Positions 15,390 through 23,000 of a stretch of DNA of 26,687 nt are shown here, piece after piece. Positions within the stretch are counted from its first letter, which is position 1, and every line of letters begins with the position of its first letter. The stretch covers positions 1-26,687 of the forward strand of contig CAAEEO010000049.1 of assembly GCA_900754965.1 (NCBI GenBank). The letters run 5' to 3'. The notes beneath the pieces were generated by a model, which was not told where the DNA came from, did no database searches, and saw only the letters and a program-made list of their open reading frames with translations. Made by a program: the position numbers and the translations under genes. The DNA is from an uncultured Oscillospiraceae bacterium (lineage in GTDB: Bacteria > Bacillota > Clostridia > Oscillospirales > Oscillospiraceae).

Positions 15390-17663
15390 ATGACAGAAGC
15401 TGGTCTCGCACTGAATAAAATAGAGCTGGACCCGGAAGAAGCCATCCGGGAAACTGAGCCGATGTATCTGGAACTGGAGCAGAAAATACGGGATTCCCAC
15501 ATTGCGGTGGACTTCGCCCGGCTGCGCAGTGCCTATGAATTCGCCGCCCGGGCCCATGCCGGCCAGCGGCGCAAAAATAAAGACCCCTATGTGACCCACT
15601 GCATCGCAGCGGCGGAGATCACTGTGGATATGGGGCTGGATGAGGATTCCATCATCGCCGCACTCCTGCACGACACCGTGGAGGACACCCGGGTGACCCA
15701 CGAAATGATCGCCAAGCAGTTTGGCACTGTGGTGGCGGATCTGGTGGAAGGCGTAACCAAACTGACCCGGGTCCAACTGGTGAGCAAAGAAGAGGCCCAG
15801 ATGGAAAGCCTCCGGAAAATGCTGATGGCCATGTCCAAAGATATTCGGGTCATTCTTATCAAAATGGCCGACCGACTGCACAATATGCGTACCATGCAGT
15901 TCCAGTCGGAGGAAAAACAGCGGAGCAAATCCCTGGAAACCATGGAGATTTACGCCCCCATTGCCCACCGGCTTGGTATCCAGAAGGTGAAATGGGAACT
16001 GGAAGATCTGTCCCTGCAGTATCTGGACCCCGTGGGCTATGCCGAAATCAACCAGATTCTCAGCGAGCGGATGCCGGAGTTGGAGGCCTTTATGACCGCC
16101 ATGCAGAACCGCATCCAATCCCGTCTGGCTGACGAGGGCATCCAGTCCACCGTTTACGGCCGCATCAAACATATTTACAGCATTTATCGGAAGATGTACG
16201 CCCAACAGACGGACATCAACGGCATTTTCGACCTGTGCGCCTTCCGGGTCATCGTGGACAGCATCGGCGATTGCTACAATGTGCTGGGCATTATCCACGA
16301 TCAGTTCAAACCCCTGCCCGGGCGGTTCAAAGACTATATCTCCACCCCCAAGCCCAATATGTACCAGTCCCTGCACACCACCGTCATCGGCTCAGAGGGC
16401 ATCCCCTTTGAAGTGCAAATCCGTACCTGGGAAATGCACCAGATTGCAGAATACGGTATTGCCGCCCATTGGAAATACAAATCCGGCGACCGGGGCGTGA
16501 AAGTGGGCGACGAGGAGAAATTCGCATGGGTGCGCTCCCTGTTGGAGGCGCAGCAGGTTTCCGACGACCAGGACTTTTTCCACAATCTGAAAGTGGATAT
16601 GTTCGACGACGAAGTCTATGTGTTCTCCCCCAAAGGCGATGTAATCACCCTGCCCGCCGGCGCCACGCCCATCGATTTTGCTTACGCCATTCATTCCGGC
16701 GTGGGCAACCAAATGGTAGGCGCCTCCGTCAACCGCCGCATCGTCAACTTTGACTATAAACTGCAAAACGGCGATGTGGTGGAGATCCGCACCTCCAAGT
16801 CCGCCCCCGGCCCCAGCCGGGACTGGCTGAATCTGGCAAAAAGTTCCTCTGCCCGCACCAAGATCAAACAGTGGTTCAAGAAAGAAAAGCGGGACGAGAA
16901 CATTATGCGCGGCCGGGAAATGTTCGATGCCGAACTGAAACGGGCCGGCATCCCCCTCAATGCCATTCTGGACGAGGAACTGCTGCCCTCCATTATGAAA
17001 CGGCTCTCTTTTGCCACCCTGGACGATATGTACGCCGCCATCGGCTACGGCGGAATCACGGCTACCCGTACCGTCAACCGCATCAAAGATGAGCTCCAAC
17101 GCAATCAAAAGACTCTGCCCCAGAAAGATTTTCTGGAAAAGATCAACGAGCAGGCCGAAAAACGCAGCGCACAGCCGGACAAACGCAAACCCATCAACGG
17201 CATTCTGGTGGAAGGTCTGGACAACTGTCTGGTAAAATTCTCCAAGTGCTGCACCCCTGTGCCCGGAGACGATATCATCGGCTTTATCACCCGGGGCGCT
17301 GGCATCTCTATCCACCGGAAGGACTGCCCCAACTACCAAAAACAGCTGCTGCAAGGCGATCCGGAGGAACTGGGCCGCTGGATTCAGGTGGAATGGGCCG
17401 CCGGGCCGGCCGACCGGTACCTCACCTCCCTGAATGTGGAGGCAAAAGACCGTATGGGTCTGCTGCTGGATGTGGCCACGGTCATGTCCTCCCTGGGCGC
17501 CAATGTGCGCTCAGTTCAGACCATCACCAAGGGCGAAATCGCCTATCTGACCGTCTCCCTGGAAGTACGGGACGCATCAGAGCTGAAACTGGTCACCAAT
17601 AAACTACTCAATGTGCGGGGCGTGACCAGCGTCAGCCGCACCGGAAAGGCGGTGCAGCCATGA
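15390..17663 (+). CDS. relA: bifunctional (p)ppGpp synthetase/hydrolase Rel
   Basis: The 757-residue protein both makes and breaks down (p)ppGpp. The hydrolase HD domain is intact, with HDTVED at 94-99 and the MADRLHNMRTM segment at 159-169. The synthetase domain follows (YGRIKHIYSIYRKM at 256-269, DLCAFRVIV, YQSLHT at 325-330). The switch motif is RFKD at 312-315, the RxKD form of bifunctional enzymes rather than the ExDD form of synthetase-only RelA. Next come the TGS domain (about 405-466), a helical region, the Cys-rich segment KCCTPVPGDDIIGF and a C-terminal ACT domain, the parts that sense the ribosome. The ribosome site is AGAAGGTG. Its last codons overlap dtd by 4 nt. Confidence 0.97.
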   Translation: MTEAGLALNKIELDPEEAIRETEPMYLELEQKIRDSHIAVDFARLRSAYEFAARAHAGQRRKNKDPYVTHCIAAAEITVDMGLDEDSIIAALLHDTVEDTRVTHEMIAKQFGTVVADLVEGVTKLTRVQLVSKEEAQMESLRKMLMAMSKDIRVILIKMADRLHNMRTMQFQSEEKQRSKSLETMEIYAPIAHRLGIQKVKWELEDLSLQYLDPVGYAEINQILSERMPELEAFMTAMQNRIQSRLADEGIQSTVYGRIKHIYSIYRKMYAQQTDINGIFDLCAFRVIVDSIGDCYNVLGIIHDQFKPLPGRFKDYISTPKPNMYQSLHTTVIGSEGIPFEVQIRTWEMHQIAEYGIAAHWKYKSGDRGVKVGDEEKFAWVRSLLEAQQVSDDQDFFHNLKVDMFDDEVYVFSPKGDVITLPAGATPIDFAYAIHSGVGNQMVGASVNRRIVNFDYKLQNGDVVEIRTSKSAPGPSRDWLNLAKSSSARTKIKQWFKKEKRDENIMRGREMFDAELKRAGIPLNAILDEELLPSIMKRLSFATLDDMYAAIGYGGITATRTVNRIKDELQRNQKTLPQKDFLEKINEQAEKRSAQPDKRKPINGILVEGLDNCLVKFSKCCTPVPGDDIIGFITRGAGISIHRKDCPNYQKQLLQGDPEELGRWIQVEWAAGPADRYLTSLNVEAKDRMGLLLDVATVMSSLGANVRSVQTITKGEIAYLTVSLEVRDASELKLVTNKLLNVRGVTSVSRTGKAVQP

Positions 17664-18106
17664 GAGCTGTCGTTACCAGAGTCAAAAACGCTTCCGTCAC
17701 CATTGACGGCAAGGTTCACGGCGCCATCGGCCAGGGATTCCTGGTGCTGTTGGGCGTTCACCAGACAGATACCCCGGCCCAGGCCGAGAAAATCGCAGAC
17801 AAGATCTGCGGACTGCGAATCTTTGAGGATGCCCAGGGAAAAATGAACCTGAATCCCACAGATGCAGGCGCTGCCGAACTGCTGATTATCAGCCAGTTCA
17901 CCCTGTTTGCCGACTGCAAATCCCGGCGGCCCGGATTCTCCGCCGCCGCCCGGCCGGAAACGGCCATCCCACTGTACGAACAGGTAATCCAAAGCTGCCG
18001 TGACCGGGGATTCACCGTGGCCACTGGCGAGTTCGGCGCAGATATGCAGGTGGCCTCCGTCAACGACGGCCCGGTGACCATCTTGCTGGACACCAATGAG
18101 CTTTAA
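17660..18106 (+). CDS. dtd: D-aminoacyl-tRNA deacylase
   Basis: The 148-residue protein has the normal DTD length and removes D-amino acids wrongly attached to tRNA. Both signature motifs are present: SQFTLFAD (78-85) and NDGPVT (135-140), the latter carrying the Gly-cisPro that rejects L-amino acids. It starts in an ATGA overlap with relA, as is common in Firmicutes, so the two are translationally coupled. It is followed by a 91-nt gap before the hydrolase gene. Confidence 0.96.
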   Translation: MRAVVTRVKNASVTIDGKVHGAIGQGFLVLLGVHQTDTPAQAEKIADKICGLRIFEDAQGKMNLNPTDAGAAELLIISQFTLFADCKSRRPGFSAAARPETAIPLYEQVIQSCRDRGFTVATGEFGADMQVASVNDGPVTILLDTNEL

Positions 18107-18197
18107 TTTTTATCGTCTCCTCAACGCCCTGCGCGCCCCCTTCAACCGCCGCCGGGAACACCGGGAGAAACACAATCATAACTGGAGGTTTCAAACG

Positions 18198-18824
18198 ATG
18201 CTGATCAAATCCATGCAGGTGGGCTTTATCGGAACCAACTGCTACATTCTCACCGACGAGACGACCATGAAAACCGCCGTCATTGATCCCGGCGGAGATT
18301 CCAACATGATTTTGAACTATCTGGAACAGAATCACATGGACTGCGTGGCCATTCTGCTGACCCACGGCCACATGGATCACACCATGGGCGTGGACAATTT
18401 GCAGAAAGAGACCGGCGCGCCGGTTTATATCCACAAAAAAGACTGCGGCGCCCCCGGTACCCGTTCTATGGGATATCCCTACATCCCCACCGGCGAATAC
18501 CGGTTCTATGACGAGGGCGACACTGTACCTGTGGGCAGCCTCACCGTGCAGGTGCTCTACACCCCGGGCCATACCCCCGGCGGCGTCACGCTCCTGTGTG
18601 AAAACGCCATGTTCCCCGGCGACACCCTGTTCAAAGACAGCTGCGGCCGCGTGGATTTGGACGGCGGCAACGCCACGGAAGAGCTGGCCTCTCTGAAACG
18701 GCTGGCCGAACTGCCCGGAGACTATGAAGTTTATCCCGGCCACATGGACACCACCACTCTGGCCCAGGAACGGATTTACAACCCCTATGTACGGGCAGCC
18801 CTGAGCGGCGTGACAGAATTCTAA
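18198..18824 (+). CDS. metallo-beta-lactamase-fold hydrolase, glyoxalase II-like
   Basis: The 208-residue protein has the complete two-metal site of the superfamily: THGHMDH (55-61; His56, His58, Asp60, His61), His125 in TPGHTPGG, Asp142 in PGDTLF and His182 in YPGHMD. Its compact size without the extra C-terminal domain of true glyoxalase II matches the YcbL-like subgroup, which can hydrolyse S-lactoylglutathione or other thioesters; the true substrate is unknown. The start was chosen from GGAGG 9 nt upstream; the frame is open back to 18096 but no ribosome site supports that. It is the last gene of the recJ operon unless a promoter lies in the 91-nt gap, where I found none. Confidence 0.93.
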   Translation: MLIKSMQVGFIGTNCYILTDETTMKTAVIDPGGDSNMILNYLEQNHMDCVAILLTHGHMDHTMGVDNLQKETGAPVYIHKKDCGAPGTRSMGYPYIPTGEYRFYDEGDTVPVGSLTVQVLYTPGHTPGGVTLLCENAMFPGDTLFKDSCGRVDLDGGNATEELASLKRLAELPGDYEVYPGHMDTTTLAQERIYNPYVRAALSGVTEF

Positions 18825-18830
18825 AAAAAT

Positions 18831-18859
18831 GCGAGGCATCCTCCGGGATGCCTCGCTTT
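18831..18859 (+). terminator. intrinsic terminator after the hydrolase gene
   Basis: A perfect 11-bp stem (18831-18841 with 18846-18856) with a 4-nt loop is followed by only three T residues, so leak-through into the HAD gene, 20 nt further on, is likely. Confidence 0.7.
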
Positions 18860-18878
18860 GACAATAGGATGACTTTCC

Positions 18879-19766
18879 ATGAGCTATATCCGCAATCAGA
18901 AAGAGGATCGCCCCGTTCTGGCCATCTGCTATGATTTTGATAAGACCCTGTCCCCAGACGATATGCAGGCCCAGGGATATATCCAATCCGTAGGCTACGA
19001 TGTGGCACAATTCTGGCAAGAGGCCAACGCCCTGGCCACGGAAAACGATATGGACGCCAATCTGGCCTATATGTACAAAATGGTGCAGGAGGCAGAAGGG
19101 CATTTGGTGCTCACCCGGAAGGCCCTGGAGGACTACGGCGCCCAGGTGCAGCTCTTCCCCGGAGTGGACGGGTGGTTCCGACGAATGCAGGAACTGGGTC
19201 AAGCCCAGGGCGTGATCGTGGAGCACTATATCATCTCCTCCGGTCTGAAGGAGATGATCGAAGGCACCGCCATGGCAAAACGGGGAGAATTCAAAAAAAT
19301 CTACGCCAGTTCTTTCTATTACAATGAACGCAACCTGGCAAAATGGCCCGCCCAGGCGGTGAATTTCACCAACAAAACCCAGTTCCTGTTCCGCATCTCC
19401 AAAGGCGTTCTGGACATCAACGACCCCGGTGTCAACGACTCCTTCCCCCCGGAAGAGATCCGGGTGCCCTTTCGGAACATGGTATACATCGGCGACAGCG
19501 ACACAGACATCCCCTGCATGAAACTGGTCACTTCCTACGGCGGTCACGCCATCGGCGTGTACAACCCGGAAACCGGCGACCGCACCAAAGTGGACCGGCT
19601 GCTCCGGGAAGGGCGGATTCGATACTGTGCCCCGGCGGATTACCGGGAAGGTTCGCCTCTGGATCAGCTGCTCCGGCAGATTATCCAAAAGACCGCCGCC
19701 AATGAGCAGTTGGAGGACTGGCACAGCCGTGACAAAAAAAATGCAGAACACTCCCGCTGCCTATAA
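18879..19766 (+). CDS. HAD-superfamily phosphatase
   Basis: The 295-residue protein shows all HAD motifs: DFDKT (19-23, nucleophile Asp19 and acid Asp21), the ISS segment of motif II (119-121), a motif III lysine probably at Lys166, and GDSDTD (205-210) of motif IV. The insert between motifs I and II is large and helical (C1-type cap), which puts it nearest the phosphoserine-phosphatase-like group; its substrate is unknown. The ATG has AGGATGA upstream. I found no clear promoter of its own, so it may depend on read-through from the recJ operon. Confidence 0.9.
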   Translation: MSYIRNQKEDRPVLAICYDFDKTLSPDDMQAQGYIQSVGYDVAQFWQEANALATENDMDANLAYMYKMVQEAEGHLVLTRKALEDYGAQVQLFPGVDGWFRRMQELGQAQGVIVEHYIISSGLKEMIEGTAMAKRGEFKKIYASSFYYNERNLAKWPAQAVNFTNKTQFLFRISKGVLDINDPGVNDSFPPEEIRVPFRNMVYIGDSDTDIPCMKLVTSYGGHAIGVYNPETGDRTKVDRLLREGRIRYCAPADYREGSPLDQLLRQIIQKTAANEQLEDWHSRDKKNAEHSRCL

Positions 19767-19811
19767 AGAACCCCTCGTCGGAAAGTTTTGTTTCCGACGA
19801 GGGGTTCTTTG
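19765..19811. terminator. 20-bp perfect hairpin overlapping the HAD stop codon
   Basis: Positions 19765-19784 pair perfectly with 19791-19810 around a 6-nt loop. The outer A/T pairs (AAAGAA with TTCTTT) supply the T-rich 3' side, so it can act as a terminator on either strand. Confidence 0.75.
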
Positions 19812-19825
19812 TAAACGGGAAACAG

Positions 19826-19860
19826 AAAAGACAGGGTACCGAAGTACCCTGTCCTTTTTT
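19826..19860. terminator. bidirectional terminator with stable tetraloop
   Basis: A perfect 10-bp stem (19830-19839 with 19844-19853) leads into six T residues on the plus strand. On the minus strand the loop reads C(TTCG)G, an extra-stable tetraloop, followed by TTTTC, so it ends the reductase gene that stops at 19887. Confidence 0.85.
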
Positions 19861-19886
19861 GTTTGTACGAAACGGTGCAGAGAGAA

Positions 19887-21818
19887 TTAGATCTCCATTG
19901 CAACCTGGTAACCCTCGCGGGTTGCCCACAGAGCGGTACGAGCCTGCTTTGCGTCGCCGATGACGTGAGCGGGGATGCCCAGCTCAGCGCACTTTGCCTG
20001 CAGGTCGTCGCTGGGACGAGAGGTGATACCGGTGCAGATGACGACGGAATCGAAGTCCTCGGCTGCCTCGGTAACAGTCTTCTCCTTGGTCTGACGGTTC
20101 ACAGTGGTCACGGAGTACTTCACAGTGTTGCCCTCGATAGCAGTGACGTTGGAGAATCCCTTTGCAGTGATGCCGTACTTCTGGCACTCGGGACGGAAGA
20201 ACATGGAGCGCAGCATGGTCAGGCCATTGCCGACTTTCTTCTTCTCCAGGCAGGTGACCTTGCAGCCACGCTCTGCCAGCAGCTCAGCAACTTCGCTACC
20301 CACGGAGCCGCAGCCAACCACGCAAACCTTACCGGTGGGATTGACTTCGCCCTTCACGACCTGGTACTGGGTGTACACATTGGGGCCGTCCACGCCAGCG
20401 ATAGCGGGAGCAACATAATCAGCGCCGATAGCGATGATGACTTCATCGGGTTTCTCAGCGGCAATGACTTCGGGAGTGACCTTGGTGTTCAGGCGCACTT
20501 CGATGCCCAGACGCTCGACTTCCTTAGCCTCCCACTGGGCAGCCTCAGTCATCTCGTGTTTCATGGGAGCCACGCCTGCCAGCAGGAACTGACCACCCAG
20601 ATGATCGTCAGCTTCGAAGATGACGGGCTTGTGGCCGCGCTGCTGCAGAATCTCTGCTGCCATCATGCCGCCCATGCCGCCGCCGATGATCATAACCTTC
20701 TTGGGATTCTCGGTCTTGGGCAGGCCGACATACTCCAGGCAGGTCATGGGGTTACGGGTGCAGGTGATGGTGGGCAGGTTGGGATCGATAACGGCATCGT
20801 AGCAGCCCTGATCGCAGCCGATGCACTTACGGATCAGTTCGGGATGGCCTTCTTTTGCCTTCTTTGCGAACTGAGGATCAGCGATCTGTGCACGACCGAT
20901 ACCGACCAGATCGAACTTGCCTTCCTCGATGACCTGGTTGGCCAGCTCGGGGGTATTGATACGGCCGACGCCCATGACGGGAATCTTGATCTGCTGTTTG
21001 ATCTTGTAGATGTTCTCGATGTTGAAACCGGGCTCCAGCTCGTAGGGAGGAACTTCGTAAACGGTAGCAAAGGACATTGCGTTACCGCGGGACAGGCTGG
21101 CCACGTCCACGCCCTTGTCAGCAGCGATGTTGATGAAGTCAACGATCTCCTGCTCGGTCATGGTCTCGGGCATCAGCTCGTCGATGCAGTCAACACGCAT
21201 GAAGAACGGCATATCCTCGGGGATGTTTGCGCGGACTTCTTCCACGATCTCCCACAGGAAACGGCAACGGTTCTCGAAGGAGCCGCCGTACTCGTCGGTA
21301 CGATGGTTGGTGCCGGGAGACAGCATCTCGTGAGGCAGGTAGCTGTGTGCAGCATGGAACTCAACAGCGTCAAAGCCGGCAGCAACAGCCATCCGTGCGC
21401 CGCGGCCGAAGATCTTCACGATCTCCTGCAGACGCTCCACGGAGCAGGTGTCGGGAGTTTCCAGCTTGTTGGTCTCGTCAAAGAACTGCTGGGGAGTGAA
21501 ACCGCCGTGCCACAGCTGGATGCTCATCTTGCCGCCCACTTCGTGAACAGCGTCGGTCAGTCTCTTCAGCTGGTTGACGTCTTCGTCCTCATACAGGCCC
21601 ATGTACATGTAGGCGTGGGGTTCGGGGCAGACGGATGCAACTTCGAAAACGTTCAGAGCGCAGCCAGCCTTTGCCTTTGCCACATGGTAGCCGATCATGT
21701 TATCATCAATGAAATGTTTTGCGCGGGTCATCTTAGTATTCATGCCGGGCAGCACGATACGGTTCTTCAATTCCAGCCCTCTGATTTTAATGGGGCTAAA
21801 CAGTGCTTCGTAGGCCAT
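19887..21818 (-). CDS. NADH-dependent flavin/Fe-S enoate (dienoyl-CoA) reductase-like protein
   Basis: The 643-residue protein has the layout of 2,4-dienoyl-CoA reductase, 2-enoate reductase, trimethylamine dehydrogenase and BaiCD/BaiH. An Old Yellow Enzyme barrel (about 1-330) binds FMN and carries HAAHSY (155-160) with the probable catalytic Tyr160, then SPGTNHRTDEYGGSFENR. A 4Fe-4S site follows: Cys332, Cys335, Cys339, Cys353. The C-terminal half binds FAD (GGGMGG at 379-384) and NADH (GCGSVG at 502-507). It reduces an activated C=C bond, but the substrate is not readable. Codon use (Arg CGT/CGC, Pro CCC, Lys AAG) differs from its neighbours and suggests high expression. AAGGAGA lies 9 nt before the ATG. 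Confidence 0.93.
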   Translation of the reverse strand: MAYEALFSPIKIRGLELKNRIVLPGMNTKMTRAKHFIDDNMIGYHVAKAKAGCALNVFEVASVCPEPHAYMYMGLYEDEDVNQLKRLTDAVHEVGGKMSIQLWHGGFTPQQFFDETNKLETPDTCSVERLQEIVKIFGRGARMAVAAGFDAVEFHAAHSYLPHEMLSPGTNHRTDEYGGSFENRCRFLWEIVEEVRANIPEDMPFFMRVDCIDELMPETMTEQEIVDFINIAADKGVDVASLSRGNAMSFATVYEVPPYELEPGFNIENIYKIKQQIKIPVMGVGRINTPELANQVIEEGKFDLVGIGRAQIADPQFAKKAKEGHPELIRKCIGCDQGCYDAVIDPNLPTITCTRNPMTCLEYVGLPKTENPKKVMIIGGGMGGMMAAEILQQRGHKPVIFEADDHLGGQFLLAGVAPMKHEMTEAAQWEAKEVERLGIEVRLNTKVTPEVIAAEKPDEVIIAIGADYVAPAIAGVDGPNVYTQYQVVKGEVNPTGKVCVVGCGSVGSEVAELLAERGCKVTCLEKKKVGNGLTMLRSMFFRPECQKYGITAKGFSNVTAIEGNTVKYSVTTVNRQTKEKTVTEAAEDFDSVVICTGITSRPSDDLQAKCAELGIPAHVIGDAKQARTALWATREGYQVAMEI

Positions 21819-21867
21819 GGGTAATCTCTCCTTTTTTGCTCTGGCACTCAGCCAGTGATTTTGTTAA

Positions 21868-21902
21868 ATTATATCACAAGTCTATTGTCACTTGTATGTC
21901 AA
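21868..21902 (-). promoter_or_regulatory. reductase promoter with inverted repeat in a long spacer
   Basis: On the minus strand a perfect TATAAT (21868-21873) has an extended -10 (TGA just before it). A perfect TTGACA (21897-21902) lies 23 bp upstream, too far for normal use. The spacer holds the inverted repeat ACAAGT-N8-ACTTGT (21876-21895), where a regulator could bind. Confidence 0.55.
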
Positions 21903-21971
21903 TTTCTTTAAAAATACTAAAAAGTATGCAAGTTTCCTTTCTTCGTTTCTCAAAAACACAGCAAAGTGCAC

Positions 21972-22002
21972 AAAAAAGAGGCGAGGAATTTTATTCCTCG
22001 CC
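21972..22002 (-). terminator. terminator overlapping the end of the formyltransferase-like gene
   Basis: On the minus strand a perfect 10-bp stem (22002-21993 with 21989-21980) includes the last codons and overlaps the stop, has a 3-nt loop and is followed by a T-run (A-run at 21972-21977). Confidence 0.85.
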
Positions 22003-22695
22003 TGTCTCTTCCGATTCTGTTTCTGGTTCTGCCTCTTTTTCCGTTTCAGTCGGGGGCTGCGTTTTCTGCGCTTTCTGTTCTTCCAGTTCTTCCTGGGCCT
22101 GCTGCTCCCGGAGTTTGGCGCTGACGCAATAGGCCCGTACCGCCTCCAGAAGGAGTTCCCGCTGGGCCTGCTCGAAAATGCGCTCGCCCAGGATTTCCGG
22201 CGTGTCCGTCCGGAGCACCGGCACCGCTCTCTGCTCCAGCACCCGGCCCACCCGGCCTTCCTCATCCGCCAGATATGCCGTGGCGCCGGTCAGCCGAACC
22301 CCCCGAAGGATCGCAGCCTCCACTGCCTCCTGCTCCCGCAGATTTTCAAAAGCAGGAATCAGGGAGGGGAACACTCCGATGGTTCTGCCGCTGTAATACC
22401 GGGCAGCCGGCCCCATTCCCGGGGCAAACCCGGCCAGCACCACCAAATCCGTATCAATGTCTTTCAGCATATTCAGCAATGCCAGACCGTAAGACCCGGT
22501 GTTGGGAAACAGGTGCTCATCCACCACATAAGCCGGCACATTGCTGCTCCGGGCACTCCGCAATGCCGGAGCCTCCGGATCTGAGGAGACCACGCCGGCG
22601 ATCTCCAGATTATCGATCTCCTGAAAAAACGCACTGTCCAGCAGGCAGCGCATCCGTCTGCCCTCTCCGGACACCAAAATCGCCGCTCTCACCAT
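21991..22695 (-). CDS. formyltransferase-fold protein, PurN-like but without catalytic residues
   Basis: The 234-residue protein aligns along its first 190 residues with glycinamide ribonucleotide formyltransferase (PurN): the opening strand AAILVSGEG (4-12), VVLAGF (85-90), FPSLIPAF (109-116), LTGATAYLADE (135-145) and a closing VPV (158-160). The residues that do the chemistry in PurN are changed: the Asn and His of NIHPSLLP are Gly107 and Phe109, and the aspartate of DELDGG is replaced near Gly147. The phosphate-binding GNGSN-like turn is GEGRR. A glutamate- and glutamine-rich tail (about 197-234) is added. It is therefore unlikely to be the purine enzyme; a binding or regulatory role is a guess. 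It is a single-gene unit. Confidence 0.85.
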   Translation of the reverse strand: MVRAAILVSGEGRRMRCLLDSAFFQEIDNLEIAGVVSSDPEAPALRSARSSNVPAYVVDEHLFPNTGSYGLALLNMLKDIDTDLVVLAGFAPGMGPAARYYSGRTIGVFPSLIPAFENLREQEAVEAAILRGVRLTGATAYLADEEGRVGRVLEQRAVPVLRTDTPEILGERIFEQAQRELLLEAVRAYCVSAKLREQQAQEELEEQKAQKTQPPTETEKEAEPETESEETGEE

Positions 22696-22742
22696 GATGT
22701 TCGACCCTTCCTCTCTCCGCAGGTGTAAAATTCATATCCTTC

Positions 22743-22772
22743 ATTTTAGCAAAGGCTGGTGGAAAAATGCAA
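22743..22772 (-). promoter_or_regulatory. promoter of the formyltransferase-like gene
   Basis: On the minus strand TTGCAT (22767-22772) and TAAAAT (22743-22748) are 18 bp apart, about 47 nt before the ATG. Confidence 0.65.
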
Positions 22773-22914
22773 GGAACATACTGGTTACACTTCGGTTTCA
22801 AAACGCAAATCCTCTCCGATTTTCTGTCGTTTTGTGGGGAAAACACGGAAAATGGCCCCTTAAAATCCACCATTTTGTCGACAGAAACAAGCATTTTTTC
22901 TCTGGCTCGCCGGG

Positions 22915-22943
22915 TTTTCTTTTCCCTCATTTTATGATATAGT
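22915..22943 (+). promoter_or_regulatory. extended -10 promoter of the phosphatase-YgiQ operon
   Basis: TATAGT (22938-22943) has TGA directly before it (extended -10), with a weak TTTTCT (22915-22920) 17 bp upstream. Confidence 0.5.
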
Positions 22944-23000
22944 ATCCTTTAAGATGATATAAGACAACTTGACCAGGCAGACAGAAAGGAATCACCTGAC

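Larger units (their letters stand above)
22696..23000. other. 305-bp divergent intergenic region
   Basis: This stretch holds the two outward promoters described separately. Between them (about 22773-22914) the DNA is AT-richer than its surroundings, with a palindromic TGTCGACA at 22876-22883 and a short GTTTT/AAAAC inverted repeat near 22829-22844. I see no gene and no recognised regulatory RNA in it. Confidence 0.6.

Noticed and set aside
18107..18197. N-terminal extension or small gene between dtd and the hydrolase
   Set aside because: The frame is open from 18096 but has no ribosome site and encodes a basic run unlike the family; GGAGG marks the start at 18198.
1..21818. A bile-acid (bai) 7-dehydroxylation system, because BaiN-like, BaiF-like and BaiCD/H-like families all occur
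   Set aside because: The three genes are far apart, in separate units, and each family is broad; no BaiB, BaiE, BaiA or BaiG is present.
19863..21824. 653-codon open frame on the plus strand across the reductase gene
   Set aside because: It is the mirror of the reductase, whose biased codons leave few stops on the other strand; no ribosome site or recognisable domain.
21861..21879. Rex-type redox operator (TTGT...ACAA) over the reductase -10
   Set aside because: The half sites are one base too far apart for a Rex box and only one half is close to consensus.
22829..22844. DnaA box or replication origin in the divergent gap
   Set aside because: The nearest match differs at two of nine positions, there is only one, and no dnaA or dnaN gene is near.
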